Source: Caulobacter sp031457805
Lineage (GTDB): Bacteria > Pseudomonadota > Alphaproteobacteria > Caulobacterales > Caulobacteraceae
Assembly (NCBI RefSeq): GCF_031457805.1
Contig: NZ_JAVDXI010000002.1
Location: 310,001 to 374,000, forward strand
Direction of reading: 5' to 3'
Length of the DNA: 64,000 nt
The position numbers and the translations under genes are program-made. The first letter of the stretch is position 1. The number at the start of each line of letters is the position of its first letter. Of the stretch, positions 42,604 to 52,800 are shown one piece after another. A model generated the notes under the pieces. The model did not search any database. It was not told the DNA's origin and saw only the letters and a list, made by a program, of their open reading frames with translations.

Positions 42604-43641
42604 TCATGAGGTCAGCCGCTCCACCACGGTGCTCCAGTCGATCTTCATCTCGGCCAGACGGTTCAATGAGGCGGTCCCCATCTTGCCTGTCGCGGACTTG
42701 TCCGCGTGCAGGCGGTCGAACTGTTCGGCGAGGGCGCGCGGGTCCGGCGCGCTGATCAGGCCGTTGCGGCCATGCTCGACCAGTTCCAGCACCCCGCCGG
42801 AGTCGGTGGTCGTGATGACCGGCTTGCGGGCGTGGGCGCCCTCCAGCGACGGATAGCCGTAGCTGTCCTCGTCCTTCGGCAGGTAGGCCACGGCGAGGGC
42901 CTGCTTGAGCATGTCGGCCTTCTCGTCCTCGCTGATCCAGCGGTCCTCGAGAATGACCCGGTCGGCCACGCCCAGGTCGTGGGTCATCTTGACGAGTTGG
43001 CGCCCGTATTCGGCGCTGGACGCCGTGCCCGCCAGGCGCAGCTTCACGCCGGTCTTCACGTACTGCATGGCCTCGATCATCAGGGCCTGCCGCTTGTGGG
43101 GCTCCAGCCGCGAGATGGCGACGATCTCATCGCCGTAGCCGGTATGGGTGAAGCGCTCGGGCTGGTAAATCGGCGGATACAGCGGCGTGGCGTCCAGGCC
43201 GTTGAAGGCTTTCAACCGGTCTGCCACCACCTGGGAGTTGGTGAACACCGCCCGGGCCTCCGAAATCGCCTGGGTGTCGAGCGCGCGGAGATTGTCGCGG
43301 ATCGCCCGGTGGTGGGCGTCGTCGGGCATGCCGCGATAAGGGGTGTCCCACAGATCGTAGAAGGTGCGGATGTGATGGATGAACCACAGCACCTTGTTTG
43401 GATGGTCCACAACATAGGCCGGCGGTCGGAAACAGATCACCCGGTCGCACCACTGCGTCAGGTCCATCAGCCGCCAGGCGGCGATCTGGTGCAGGATCTC
43501 GTTCGGGTCGTCGACGAACGGGAGATAGAAACGCTCGACCTCGTGGCCGGCCTCGATCAGCTTCTCCTCGAGCCACTCGACGATGAAGCGCGCCCCGCCG
43601 TTGATGAACGGCACGATCGAAGACAGCAGGACGATGCGCAT
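42604..43641 (-). CDS. Glycosyltransferase family 4, S-layer/LPS locus
   Basis: 345 residues. MRIVLLSSIVPFINGGARFIVEWLEEKL opens the GT-B N-domain; KDEDSYGYPSLEGAHARKPVITTTDSGG is the donor-side block. Paralogue of the next gene product in the operon (shared VICFRPPAYVVDHPNKVLWFIHHIRTFYDL segment). Probably adds successive perosamine residues to the O-polysaccharide at the inner membrane. It begins 3 bases after the per stop, so coupled expression is likely. Confidence 0.88.
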   Translation of the reverse strand: MRIVLLSSIVPFINGGARFIVEWLEEKLIEAGHEVERFYLPFVDDPNEILHQIAAWRLMDLTQWCDRVICFRPPAYVVDHPNKVLWFIHHIRTFYDLWDTPYRGMPDDAHHRAIRDNLRALDTQAISEARAVFTNSQVVADRLKAFNGLDATPLYPPIYQPERFTHTGYGDEIVAISRLEPHKRQALMIEAMQYVKTGVKLRLAGTASSAEYGRQLVKMTHDLGVADRVILEDRWISEDEKADMLKQALAVAYLPKDEDSYGYPSLEGAHARKPVITTTDSGGVLELVEHGRNGLISAPDPRALAEQFDRLHADKSATGKMGTASLNRLAEMKIDWSTVVERLTS

Positions 43642-43644
43642 CGG

Positions 43645-44760
43645 CTAGACCAGCACCTGGTCGAGCGCGGCGATCACGCGATCGATGTCCGCCTCGGTGA
43701 GACCGGCGTGGGTCGGCAGGTTCAGGCCATCCGCCCCACAGGCCTCGGCGACCTTCAGGTCATCCGTGGCCAGATGGGCGTAGGGGGGCATCACATGCAT
43801 GGGGTGGAAGACCGGGCGGCTCTCGACACCCAGGGCGTCGAGATCCTTGATCACCTGGTCGCGCGAGGTCGACAGCCCCTCGCCCAGCCGCACCGTGTAC
43901 ATCCAGAACACGTGGCGTCCGGTCGGTTCGACATAGGGCTTGATCACCCGGTTGCCCAGGCGCGCCAGCTTTTCCTCGTACCAGCCGACAACCTTCTCGC
44001 GAGCCGCGAGGTGCTCGTCGACCCGCTCCAGCTGCGCTAGGCCGATCGCGGCCTGGATGTTGGTCATGCGATAGTTGAAGCCGACGACCGGGAACCAGTA
44101 GCGGCGGTTAGGATCCATGCCCTGGCTGCGGTACAGGCGCATCGTCGCGGCCAGTTCATCGTTGTTCGTCGTGATCATCCCGCCCTCGCCGGTGGTGATG
44201 ATCTTGTTGCCGAAGAAGCTGAAGGTCGCGCAGTCGCCCAGCGAACCCGACATCTTGCCCTTGTAGGACGCGCCGACGGCTTCCGCGGCGTCCTCGATCA
44301 CCATCAGGCCGTGCTTCTTGGCGATCTCCAGGATCGGGTCCATGTCGGCGACCTGGCCATACAGGTGGACCGGCATGATCGCCTTGGTGCGGGGCGTGAT
44401 CTTGGCTTCGATCAGTGCTGGATCGATGTTGAAGGTCCGGGGGTCATTGTCGACCAGCACCACCGTGCCGCCGCAATAGGTCACGGCGTTGCAGGAGGCG
44501 ATGTAGGTCAGGCTCGGAACGATCACCTCGTCGCCGGGCCCGATCCCCATGGCCACCAGCGCCAGGTGCAGGGCCGTGGTGCCGTTGTTGCAGGTGATCG
44601 CGTGCTTGACGCCGCAATAGTCCGCGAAGGCGCGTTCGAAATCAGTGATGAAGCGGCCGGCCGACGAGATCCACGTCGAGTCCAGGCACTCCAGGACGTA
44701 GTCCCGCTCGTTGCCGTCGAGACGCGGCGCGGCGACGGAAATACGCGGCAGATCACTCAC
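43645..44760 (-). CDS. per: GDP-perosamine synthase (PLP aminotransferase)
   Basis: 371 residues from a GTG that overlaps the upstream stop (GTGA). DegT/DnrJ/EryC1 family. The PLP lysine is Lys186 in FSFFGNKIITTGEGG; other conserved blocks are CNNGTTALHLAL and IEDAAEAVGASYKGK. Transfers an amino group from glutamate to GDP-4-keto-6-deoxymannose, giving GDP-perosamine. Length and lysine position agree with the C. crescentus enzyme. Works directly after Gmd and before PerB. The operon is gmd-perB-per then two glycosyltransferases. Confidence 0.95.
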   Translation of the reverse strand: MSDLPRISVAAPRLDGNERDYVLECLDSTWISSAGRFITDFERAFADYCGVKHAITCNNGTTALHLALVAMGIGPGDEVIVPSLTYIASCNAVTYCGGTVVLVDNDPRTFNIDPALIEAKITPRTKAIMPVHLYGQVADMDPILEIAKKHGLMVIEDAAEAVGASYKGKMSGSLGDCATFSFFGNKIITTGEGGMITTNNDELAATMRLYRSQGMDPNRRYWFPVVGFNYRMTNIQAAIGLAQLERVDEHLAAREKVVGWYEEKLARLGNRVIKPYVEPTGRHVFWMYTVRLGEGLSTSRDQVIKDLDALGVESRPVFHPMHVMPPYAHLATDDLKVAEACGADGLNLPTHAGLTEADIDRVIAALDQVLV

Positions 44761-45389
44761 GAACGGTCTCCTTTGATCTTGGCCGGCACGCCGATCGCGA
44801 GAACCGCGTCCGGGAGGTCACGCACGACGACGCCGCCCGCGCCGACGATCGTATCGGCGCCGATCGACACGCTGGGTATGGCCCGGGCGCCGACACCGAG
44901 GAAAGCCCGCTCCCCCACCGACACGCCCCCGGCCAGAGCCGAAGCCGGCCCCAGATGGCAGGCTGCTCCGAGGCGGCAGTCATGATCGACGACCGCGCCG
45001 GTGTTGACGATCACAAGGTCGTCGATCCAGCTTTCGGCGTTGATCGCCACGCCTGCCATCAGCGCGATCCCCTCGCCCAGGCGGGCGCTGGGCGAAACGA
45101 CCGCCGAAGGGTGGATCGCGTTGACCAGGGCGAAGCCGTGGTCGCGCGCCTTGCGGCCCAACGTCTGGCGAAGCCGGTTGTCGCCGATCGCCACGAACAG
45201 TTTGGAAAGCCCCTGCCCGCGCAGCGTCGGCAGCGCCAGATCGTCGCCGACCACCGGCACGCCCAGAACCGCGCGTGGAGTCGGATCGGCGTCGATGATG
45301 GCCGCCACCGTCTCACCGCCGGCCCGCAGGCTTTCGATGACCACCTTGGCGTGGCCGCCGCCGCCGATGATGACGACGCCGCCGCTCAT
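44757..45389 (-). CDS. perB: GDP-perosamine N-acetyltransferase
   Basis: 210 residues. NeuD/PglD-like: an N-terminal nucleotide-sugar binding Rossmann part (VVIIGGGGHAKVVIESL, about 5-75), then a left-handed beta-helix of hexapeptide repeats (about 85-205) with the His136-containing VVDHDC turn, where the general base of this family sits. It acetylates the C4 amine of GDP-perosamine using acetyl-CoA. Its ATG shares one base with the gmd stop (TGATG), and its own stop overlaps the per start, so the three genes are tightly coupled. Confidence 0.93.
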   Translation of the reverse strand: MSGGVVIIGGGGHAKVVIESLRAGGETVAAIIDADPTPRAVLGVPVVGDDLALPTLRGQGLSKLFVAIGDNRLRQTLGRKARDHGFALVNAIHPSAVVSPSARLGEGIALMAGVAINAESWIDDLVIVNTGAVVDHDCRLGAACHLGPASALAGGVSVGERAFLGVGARAIPSVSIGADTIVGAGGVVVRDLPDAVLAIGVPAKIKGDRS

Positions 45390-46366
45390 CAGTTGCGCGA
45401 GCGCCGGGCGATGTCGGCGTCGACCATTTCGGCGATCATCTCCTGCATGGTCGTCTTCGGCTCCCAGCCGAGCTTGGCCTTGGCCTTGGCCGGATCACCG
45501 AGCAAGAGATCGACTTCCGCCGGTCGCAGGAACTTCGGATTGATCGTCACGTGGTCCTGATAGTTCAGGCCGACGTGGGCGAAGGCCACCTCGCACATCT
45601 GGCGCACGGTCCAGGTCTTGCCGGTGGCGACAACGTAGTCGTCCGGCGTCTCCTGCTGCAGCATCAGCCACATCGCCTCGACATAGTCCTTGGCGTGCCC
45701 CCAGTCGCGCTGGGCGTCGAGGTTGCCAAGGTCGACGGTCTTCTGCTGCCCAAGCTTGATGGCCGCCACCGCGTCGGTGACCTTGCGGGTCACGAACTCG
45801 ATGCCGCGCAGCGGGCTCTCGTGATTGAACAGGATGCCGGCCGAGGCGTGCAGGCCAAAGCTCTCGCGGTAGTTCACGGTCATCCAGTGCGCGTAGAGCT
45901 TGGCCACGGCGTAGGGCGAGCGCGGATAGAACGGCGTCGTCTCCGACTGGATCGGGTGCTGCACCAGGCCGTACATCTCGGACGATGAGGCCTGGTAGAA
46001 TCGCGCCTGCGGGCATTCCAGGCGGACGGCTTCGAGCATGTTGGTCGCGCCCAGCCCCGTCACCGACCCAGTCAGGTGCGGCTGGTCCCACGACGCGCCG
46101 ACGAAGCTCTGGGCCGCGAGGTTATAGACCTCGTCCGGCTGCAGGCGGCGCATCAGGCGCGACAGACCGCCGGCGTCCAGCAGATCGCCCAGCTCGAACT
46201 GGACGTCGTCATACACGCCGATCCAGCGCAGACGATCGCCGATCACGTCGGCCGAGGCCGAGCGGCGCAGCATGCCGTGGACCGTGTAGCCCTTCTCGAG
46301 CAGCAGCTTGGCGAGGTACGCCCCGTCCTGACCGGTGACCCCGGTGATCAAAGCCGTCTTCGCCAT
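45389..46366 (-). CDS. gmd: GDP-mannose 4,6-dehydratase
   Basis: 325 residues, short-chain dehydrogenase fold. NADP site TGVTGQDGAYLAKLLLEKGY at the N-terminus, catalytic YxxxK in SPYAVAKLYAHW and the SSSEMYGLVQ block holding the active-site Ser/Thr and Glu. Converts GDP-mannose to GDP-4-keto-6-deoxymannose, the first committed step to GDP-perosamine. The gene starts 138 bases after the rsaE stop. A promoter may lie there, but none is clear. perB and per follow directly. Confidence 0.95.
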   Translation of the reverse strand: MAKTALITGVTGQDGAYLAKLLLEKGYTVHGMLRRSASADVIGDRLRWIGVYDDVQFELGDLLDAGGLSRLMRRLQPDEVYNLAAQSFVGASWDQPHLTGSVTGLGATNMLEAVRLECPQARFYQASSSEMYGLVQHPIQSETTPFYPRSPYAVAKLYAHWMTVNYRESFGLHASAGILFNHESPLRGIEFVTRKVTDAVAAIKLGQQKTVDLGNLDAQRDWGHAKDYVEAMWLMLQQETPDDYVVATGKTWTVRQMCEVAFAHVGLNYQDHVTINPKFLRPAEVDLLLGDPAKAKAKLGWEPKTTMQEMIAEMVDADIARRSRN

Positions 46367-46504
46367 GCGTATCCGCCGACTCCAGTAACAACGAAGGGTC
46401 CTGACTACACTATTGCCCGCGAATGGAAAGCAGCGCCGGCGATTTTACATCGCCCGCGCCGCCGTCCGAAAAGCGTTGCAAATCAGGCTCTTGAAATCCT
46501 AGCC

Positions 46505-47815
46505 CTATTCCTCGCGCATCGTGGTGCGCAGGGTGTCCCGTAGCGGCGAGAACAGATACTGCAGCACGGTGCGCTCGCCGGTCGGGACGATCACCTGAGC
46601 CGGCATGCCGGCCGTGACCCGGCCTCGCAGCTGCGGCGGCAATTGCTTGATGTCCACGCGCACGATCCCGAGGAAGTAGTCGACCTTGGCCTGCGGATCC
46701 GAGATGCGGTCCTGCGAGATCGACTGGATCTTGCCGTTCAGGATCGGGACCTCCCGCGAGTGGAAGGCGGGCAGACGAACCTCGGTGACCATGCCGGGAT
46801 GGACATTGTCCACGTCGGTCGGCTGGAAGTGCGCCTGGATCACGAAGGTTTCGTCGTCGGGCGCGATGTCGACCAGCGGCTCGGCGGCCCGGACTACGGC
46901 GCCTTCGGTGAAGAAGCGCAGGTTCTGCGCGGTGCCGCTGACCGGTGACAGCACGCGGATGCGCTTCTGGGCGTCGGAGGCCACGACTTCCTTCTCGGTC
47001 ACTTCGGCCAGGCGCACGCGCGTCTCGGTGATGCTCTGGCTGACTTCCTCGAAAAACTGCTGCTTGATCTGGCGGATCTTGAGCTGGGTTTCGCCAGCGC
47101 CTTGCACCGCCTTGGAGCGGTCGGCGGTCAGGCGGCCGATCGAGCCGGACAGCGAGGCCTGCTCGCGTTCCAGGGCCAGCAGGCGCGGACGCGGCACCAG
47201 GCCCTTGTCGTAGAGCTTGCGCAGGTCGGTCAGTTCGTCCTCGATGAAGCCGAGCTGGTCCTTAAGGCCCTGGGTCTGACGATCGATGCCCTCGATCTCG
47301 CTCTGGTACTGAGCGCGCTGGGCGTTCATCAGGTCGACCTGCCCCTGGATCGTCTGACGACGCTCGCTGAACTGGGCCTGCTCGTCGGCGATGGCGCGGG
47401 CGACCATCGGATCGGCGCGCTGGCTGAGCAGGTCGGCCGGGAAGCTGATCGACGCGCGCTGATCGCGCTCGGCCAGCAAGCGCGCTTCCATCGCCTTCAG
47501 GGCCACATATTGGTTGCGGGTGATGCCGGCGGCGGCGTTGGCTTGGGTGGGGTCCAGTTCGAACAGCAGCTGGCCCGCCTTCACCTTGTCGCCCTCGCGC
47601 ACGAGGATCTTGCTCAGCAGGCCGCCCTCCAGGTGCTGGACGGTCTTGCGATTGCCCTCGGCCGAGACGACGCCGTTGGCGATCACGGCGCTGTCGAGCG
47701 GCGCGAAGGCCGCCCAGCCCAGCAGGCCGACGAAGGTCAGAGCGATGATGCCGTAGCCGATACGGGCCACGCCTTGGAAGTTGTCCGTCGGACGCTGGAG
47801 CTTAGGGGGCTTCAT
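46505..47815 (-). CDS. rsaE: Type I secretion membrane-fusion protein (HlyD family) RsaE
   Basis: 436 residues. One N-terminal membrane helix (about 20-42, GYGIIALTFVGLLGWAAFAPL), a lipoyl-like half (NGVVSAEGNRKTVQHLEGG), a long coiled coil (about 95-290) and the second half of the beta-barrel (VRVLSPVSGTAQNL, C-terminal HlyD). It joins the RsaD ATPase in the inner membrane to RsaF in the outer membrane. It follows rsaD after 67 bases, in the same operon, and ends before the gmd group. Confidence 0.95.
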   Translation of the reverse strand: MKPPKLQRPTDNFQGVARIGYGIIALTFVGLLGWAAFAPLDSAVIANGVVSAEGNRKTVQHLEGGLLSKILVREGDKVKAGQLLFELDPTQANAAAGITRNQYVALKAMEARLLAERDQRASISFPADLLSQRADPMVARAIADEQAQFSERRQTIQGQVDLMNAQRAQYQSEIEGIDRQTQGLKDQLGFIEDELTDLRKLYDKGLVPRPRLLALEREQASLSGSIGRLTADRSKAVQGAGETQLKIRQIKQQFFEEVSQSITETRVRLAEVTEKEVVASDAQKRIRVLSPVSGTAQNLRFFTEGAVVRAAEPLVDIAPDDETFVIQAHFQPTDVDNVHPGMVTEVRLPAFHSREVPILNGKIQSISQDRISDPQAKVDYFLGIVRVDIKQLPPQLRGRVTAGMPAQVIVPTGERTVLQYLFSPLRDTLRTTMREE

Positions 47816-47882
47816 TGTGATTCAAGCCTGATGGGCGCGTTTGCAACGGCCAGGAAGGGAGAGGCGGACAGACGAAGAGCGC

Positions 47883-49619
47883 CTATTGGACGCGCTGCAG
47901 GGGCGCGGGGGGCGGCGTCGGCGGCGGGGATTGCGGCGGCGCTGCGCCCGTCAGCTTGGCCAGCATCACGTCGCGCTCGCCAAAGTCGCTGATCACACCC
48001 TGGTTGATGACCATGATGTAGTCGGCCTGGGCCAGCAGGTTCACCTTGTGGGTGGCGAAGATCACCGTGCGCTTGGCGGCCTTGAGGCGGTTCATCGCCT
48101 CCATCAGGGCGACTTCGCCCGTCTGGTCCAGGCTGGCGTTCGGCTCGTCCAGCACCAGCAGGGCCGGCATGCGGAACACCGCGCGGGCCAGGGCCAGGCG
48201 CTGGCGCTGGCCGCCGGACAGCGAGGCGCCGCCCTCGCCGATCGGCGTGTCATAGCCCATCGGCAGGCCCTGGATCATCTCGTGCACGCCCGCCAGGGTG
48301 GCTGCGGCGATCACCTCATCGGACTCGAACTCGGTGAAGCGGGCGATGTTCTGGGCGACGGTGCCGGAGAACAGCTCGATGTCCTGCGGCAGATAGCCGA
48401 TGTGGCGACCCAGCTTCTCGGGATCCCATTGCTTGATGTCGTAGCCGTCGAGGCGGATGACGCCGGCCGCGCAGGGCCAGACGCCGACAATGCCGCGCAG
48501 CAGCGAGGACTTGCCCGCCGCGCTGGGGCCGACGATGGCCACGGCCGTGCCCGCGTCGATGCGGAAGCTGGCCTGGCGCATGGTCGGCGCCTGGGCGCCG
48601 GGCGGCAGGATCGAGGCGGCCTCGGCCGACAGCACGCCGCGCGGCTCGGGCAGCGGCATGTGATCGTCCGTGCTCTTTTCTTCGCGCAGCATGGTCTGCA
48701 GGCGGTCCCACGCGCCGCGCGCGCCGATATAGCCCTTCCACTGACCCACGGCGCCCTCGATGGGGGCCAGGGCGCGGCCGACCAGGATCGAGCCGGCGAT
48801 CATCGCGCCGGGCGAGATCTTGCCGTCGATGGCCAGATAGGCGCCGCCGCCCAGGATCAGGGTCTGGACAATGTTGCGGAACACCTTGATGCCCGACATC
48901 ACCGCGCCGCCGGCGTCGCTGGCGGCGGCCTGCCAGGCCACCTGCTCGTCGCGACGCAGGCGCCAGCGCGCCTGCAGCCCGCCCCACATGCCCATGGCCT
49001 TCATGACCTCGGCGTTGCGCAGGGTCGAGCCGGCGTCATTCTGGGCGGCGATCGAGGCCATGGTGGCCATCTGGATCGGGTTCTTGGTGGCGTTGTCGTT
49101 CATCACGGCCAGGCCGAAGATGATGAAGCACGAAATGATCGCCAGGATGCCGAAGAACGGGTGCAGCATCCACGAGACGATGACGAACACCGGCGTCCAC
49201 GGCGCGTCGCAGAAGGCGATCAGCCCGCCGGTCATGAACTCGCGGACCTGGTCCATGTCGCGGAAGGCCTGACCGCCCGCGCCGCGCCGGTTCAGCGTGG
49301 AATCCAGCACCGACTTGAAGATCGGATCGCGCGCAACGCCGTCAAACTTGAGACCGCCGCGCACCAGCACCTGGGTGCGCAGCGCTTCCAGCAGCCCGTA
49401 CACCAGAAACAGGAAGACGCAGATCACGGTCAGCACGACCAGGGTCGCGACATTGCGGCTGGACAGCACGCGGTCATAGACCTGCAGCATGTACAGCGGG
49501 CTGACCAGCGCCAGGATGTTGATGAAGAAACTGAAGACCATGGCGGTGATCACCGCCGGGCGGGCGACCAGCACGGCCTGGTCGAGGATCGTCGGCTTCG
49601 CGCCGCTGGGCTTGAACAT
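47883..49619 (-). CDS. rsaD: Type I secretion ABC permease/ATPase RsaD
   Basis: 578 residues. An N-terminal membrane domain with six helices (about 20-300) is followed by an ABC domain (about 330-560): Walker A GPSAAGKSSLLRG, signature LSGGQRQRLALARA, Walker B ALLVLDEPNASLD and the histidine in ATHK. It powers export of RsaA, recognising the C-terminal signal, and has no N-terminal peptidase domain, as expected for an RTX-type substrate. It lies 260 bases after rsaA, past two hairpins, so expression relies on read-through or its own promoter. Confidence 0.95.
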   Translation of the reverse strand: MFKPSGAKPTILDQAVLVARPAVITAMVFSFFINILALVSPLYMLQVYDRVLSSRNVATLVVLTVICVFLFLVYGLLEALRTQVLVRGGLKFDGVARDPIFKSVLDSTLNRRGAGGQAFRDMDQVREFMTGGLIAFCDAPWTPVFVIVSWMLHPFFGILAIISCFIIFGLAVMNDNATKNPIQMATMASIAAQNDAGSTLRNAEVMKAMGMWGGLQARWRLRRDEQVAWQAAASDAGGAVMSGIKVFRNIVQTLILGGGAYLAIDGKISPGAMIAGSILVGRALAPIEGAVGQWKGYIGARGAWDRLQTMLREEKSTDDHMPLPEPRGVLSAEAASILPPGAQAPTMRQASFRIDAGTAVAIVGPSAAGKSSLLRGIVGVWPCAAGVIRLDGYDIKQWDPEKLGRHIGYLPQDIELFSGTVAQNIARFTEFESDEVIAAATLAGVHEMIQGLPMGYDTPIGEGGASLSGGQRQRLALARAVFRMPALLVLDEPNASLDQTGEVALMEAMNRLKAAKRTVIFATHKVNLLAQADYIMVINQGVISDFGERDVMLAKLTGAAPPQSPPPTPPPAPLQRVQ

Positions 49620-49787
49620 TGTGAGCCTTCAGGACGCCGCGCCTACCCACGCGGCCATGTACAGTAACAACTAAGGCGCCGTCTCGACCACGAAATTGTG
49701 GCGGAAAGTGAGCAGCCTACGCTTCCGCGCTAGAGCACAGCGAGACCTCGACGGCAAGGCCCTTCGCCTCCTCGGGCTGCGGCGCAA

Positions 49788-49825
49788 AGAAAAACGCCGC
49801 CCCGGAGAACCGGGACGGCGTCGTC
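49788..49825 (-). terminator. Rho-independent terminator after rsaA
   Basis: Minus-strand stem GACGCCGTCCCGG / CCGGGGCGGCGTT with a TTCT loop and a T-run, about 55 bases past the rsaA stop. Confidence 0.85.
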
Positions 49826-49843
49826 CTTAACTCAAACCACGTT

Positions 49844-49866
49844 CTGGGCGGGACGAGCCCGCCCAG
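49844..49866 (-). terminator. First hairpin after rsaA
   Basis: CTGGGCGGG / CCCGCCCAG around a 5-base loop, 13 bases after the rsaA stop. No T-run, so it may stabilise the very abundant rsaA message rather than terminate. Confidence 0.6.
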
Positions 49867-49878
49867 GTCGCGCTCATC

Positions 49879-52800
49879 TTAGATGAGCGAGATCGCGGCG
49901 GTGCCACCGACTTGCGTCACGGCGGTGCTCAGGTCGAGCACGCCCGTCAGCTTGACCACTTGGTCAGCGCCGGTGCCATTTTGGAAGGTGTTCTGCGATT
50001 CGTTGTCGAACACGATGTACGTGTTGCCACCGAAGACGAACCACTTCGCGATCGTGTTGGTGCTGCCGTCACCCGAAGCCGCGGCGTTCAGGTAGTCAGC
50101 GAACGCGGCGGTGTCGGCCAGCGTCACCTTCGAGCCCAGCGAGAAGTTCGCCGTGCCGTTCTGAGCCAGAGCCGTCACCGTGATGGTGTCGCCCTTAGCG
50201 AAGTCGGTGATCGTCGCGTAGGTGTTGCCGTTGGCGTTCGCCGACAGCACGAACGTGTCGTTGCCAGCGCCACCCGTCAGGATGTCGAGGCCCGTGCCGC
50301 TCGTCAGGGTGTCAGCGGCCGAACCACCGACGATGGTGTCAGCAGCCGTACCGCCCGTCAGGGCGTTGGCCTTGGTGGCCGAACCCGTGATCGTGGTGGT
50401 GCCGGTCGTGACAGCCGTCGCGAAGGTGATGGCGCCGGTCGAAGCCGAGGCGTCGAACGTGGCCAGCGCGGTGTTACCCGTGTTGGTCAGGTTCAGACCC
50501 GCCGAACCCGTCACCGTCAGCGACTTCGCCGAGGTGGCGACCAGCGTCAGGGTGTCGACGTGGGCGGTCGAGTTGGTGTCGACAGCGTTGATCGTGATCG
50601 ACTCGACGCCAGCCACGGTGACCGTGTTGGCAGCGATCGCAGCCGACGACGACAGGGTCAGGGCGAACGTGTCGCTCGTGCCCGTGGCGTCAGCCAGCGT
50701 GACGGTGGTGGCGGCACCGGTGGTCGCCGTGATCGACAGGCCAACGCCAGCAGCGACGTTGGTGAAGCTCACAGCGCCGCCAACGGCGCCCATGGTCAGG
50801 CCGGTGAAGCCCGTGGCGTTGAACGCGCCGGTCGAAGCCGCGCCCAGACCCAGGGTTTCGAAGCCCGTGATGTTGGCGTTGGCCGAGGCGTTGAAGCCGC
50901 CAGCGATGTTGGCCACCAGGGTGTCGGTGCCGTTGCCGGCCGAGATCGCCTTGGTCGGCGAAGCCGAGATCGTCACGCGGTCGTTGCCAGCGCCGCCCGT
51001 GAAGGAAGCAGCGGTCGCATCGATCGTGATCGTGGCGTTGCCCGACGAAGCCGAGGTGTCAACCGACGTGACGGTCGCGACGCCCGAGACGTTGGCGGTC
51101 AGGTTGACCGAACCCGAAGCCGTGACCTTGGTCAGGGCGGCGGTCGTCAGGGTGCCGAGGTTCACCGTACCCGTACCCGACACGGCGATCGAGGTCGCGG
51201 CCGAGCTGCTGACGCCGGTGAAGGTCGTCGAAGCCGAAGCCGCGACGTTCAGCGTCTTGTACTGGTTACCCGTCAGGGTGCCGACGGTGCCAGCCGAGTT
51301 GACCGTCAGGGTCGTCGCAGCGATGCCGCCCGAGATGGCGCCGGCGGCGGCCGTGATCGTCACGTTGCCGTTATCGCCCGAGAGGTTCAGGGTCGACAGC
51401 GAGTTGTCAGCGATCGTGGCGGCCGAGGCGTTCGCCAGGGTCACGGTCGTGATGGTGCCGGCCTTCGTGCTCGAAGCCGAGTTCACGTCGGTGATCGACA
51501 CGGTGTTGTTGGTGACGCCCAGGATACCTTCGACAGCGTCAACGGCGGTCGAGGCGGCGCCTTGGGTCACAACGACGGTGGCGTTGGCGTTGGTGCCGGT
51601 GTTCGCCAGGTCCGCAACGTTGGTGTTGGCGGTGGTGCTGGTGAAGGTCACCTTGTTGCCCGTGGCGACCGAACCGGTGTTGTAACCGGCCAGGGTGCCC
51701 GAGTAGGTGCCGAACGCGGTGGCGTAACCGGTGGTCGCGCCAGCCTTCAGGTCCGCGAAGATGGTCGCAGCTTGCGCAGCGGTCATCGCCGAGGTGGCCG
51801 TGAAGGTCAGACCACCGAAGATCAGCGTGTCGGCGGCGGCGACAGTGCCGAACGTGACAGCGGCCGACTCGGTGACCTTGCCGGTTTCGGCGACGGCGAC
51901 AACGCCATCAACCTTGGCGACCGTCGCGGCTTGCGAGACGGACACGGAGGTCGTGTCGGTCGTGCCCGTGACGGACACGGCGCTCAGGGTCACGGTGTTG
52001 TTGGTCGTGTCCTTGACAGCGTCCGAAACCATCTTGGTGGTGAAACCAGCGGTTTCCGAGACGGTCACGGTCGAGCCGCCCTTCACGGTGACGTTGCCCA
52101 GGGTGATGTCGGCGTCGGCGTAACCGCCACCGTTCGTCACCGAGATCGCGCCGGTCGCTTGCGTCGTGGCGCCGATGTTGATCGTGCCCGTGCCTTGACC
52201 CGACGAGGCGACGGTCACCGTGGTGCCGCCGTCGATGGCCACGTTACCCGTACCGGTCGAGGTGACCGAAACAGCGCCCGAAACAGCCTTACCACCACCG
52301 ATGGTGACAGCGCCGTTGCCGGTTTCGGTGACGGTGACCGAGGTGCCGCCGTCAACGGTGACAGCAGCGCCCTTCGACGCCGTGACCGTGGTCGCGCCGG
52401 TTTGCTGGGTGGTGACGCCAACCGAGATCAGGCCCGTGGCGGCCGACGTGACGTTGACCGACGAACCGCCATTGACGGTGACGGTCGAAGCGTTCGTGGC
52501 GGCTTGGGTGACCGAAACAGCCGTGGTCGACGAAGCGGTCACAGCGGCGTTGCCGATGGCGGTGCCCGAAACCGAGGTCACGCCGGTGAAGCCGGTGGTG
52601 TTCGCGGTCAGAGCGCCGGCCGAGGTGATCGAGACGTTTTCAACGTTCTTCACCGAGAGACCGGTGATCGTGCTGATGTCCAGAGCAGCCGTAGCCGTGA
52701 TCTTCAGGGTGTCGGTGCCCGCGCCGCCGTCGATCGAGTCGAGGACGGTCAGCGTGTCGGTGGCGCCGCCAGCATAGGTGCCGGTGATGGTGTCGTCAGC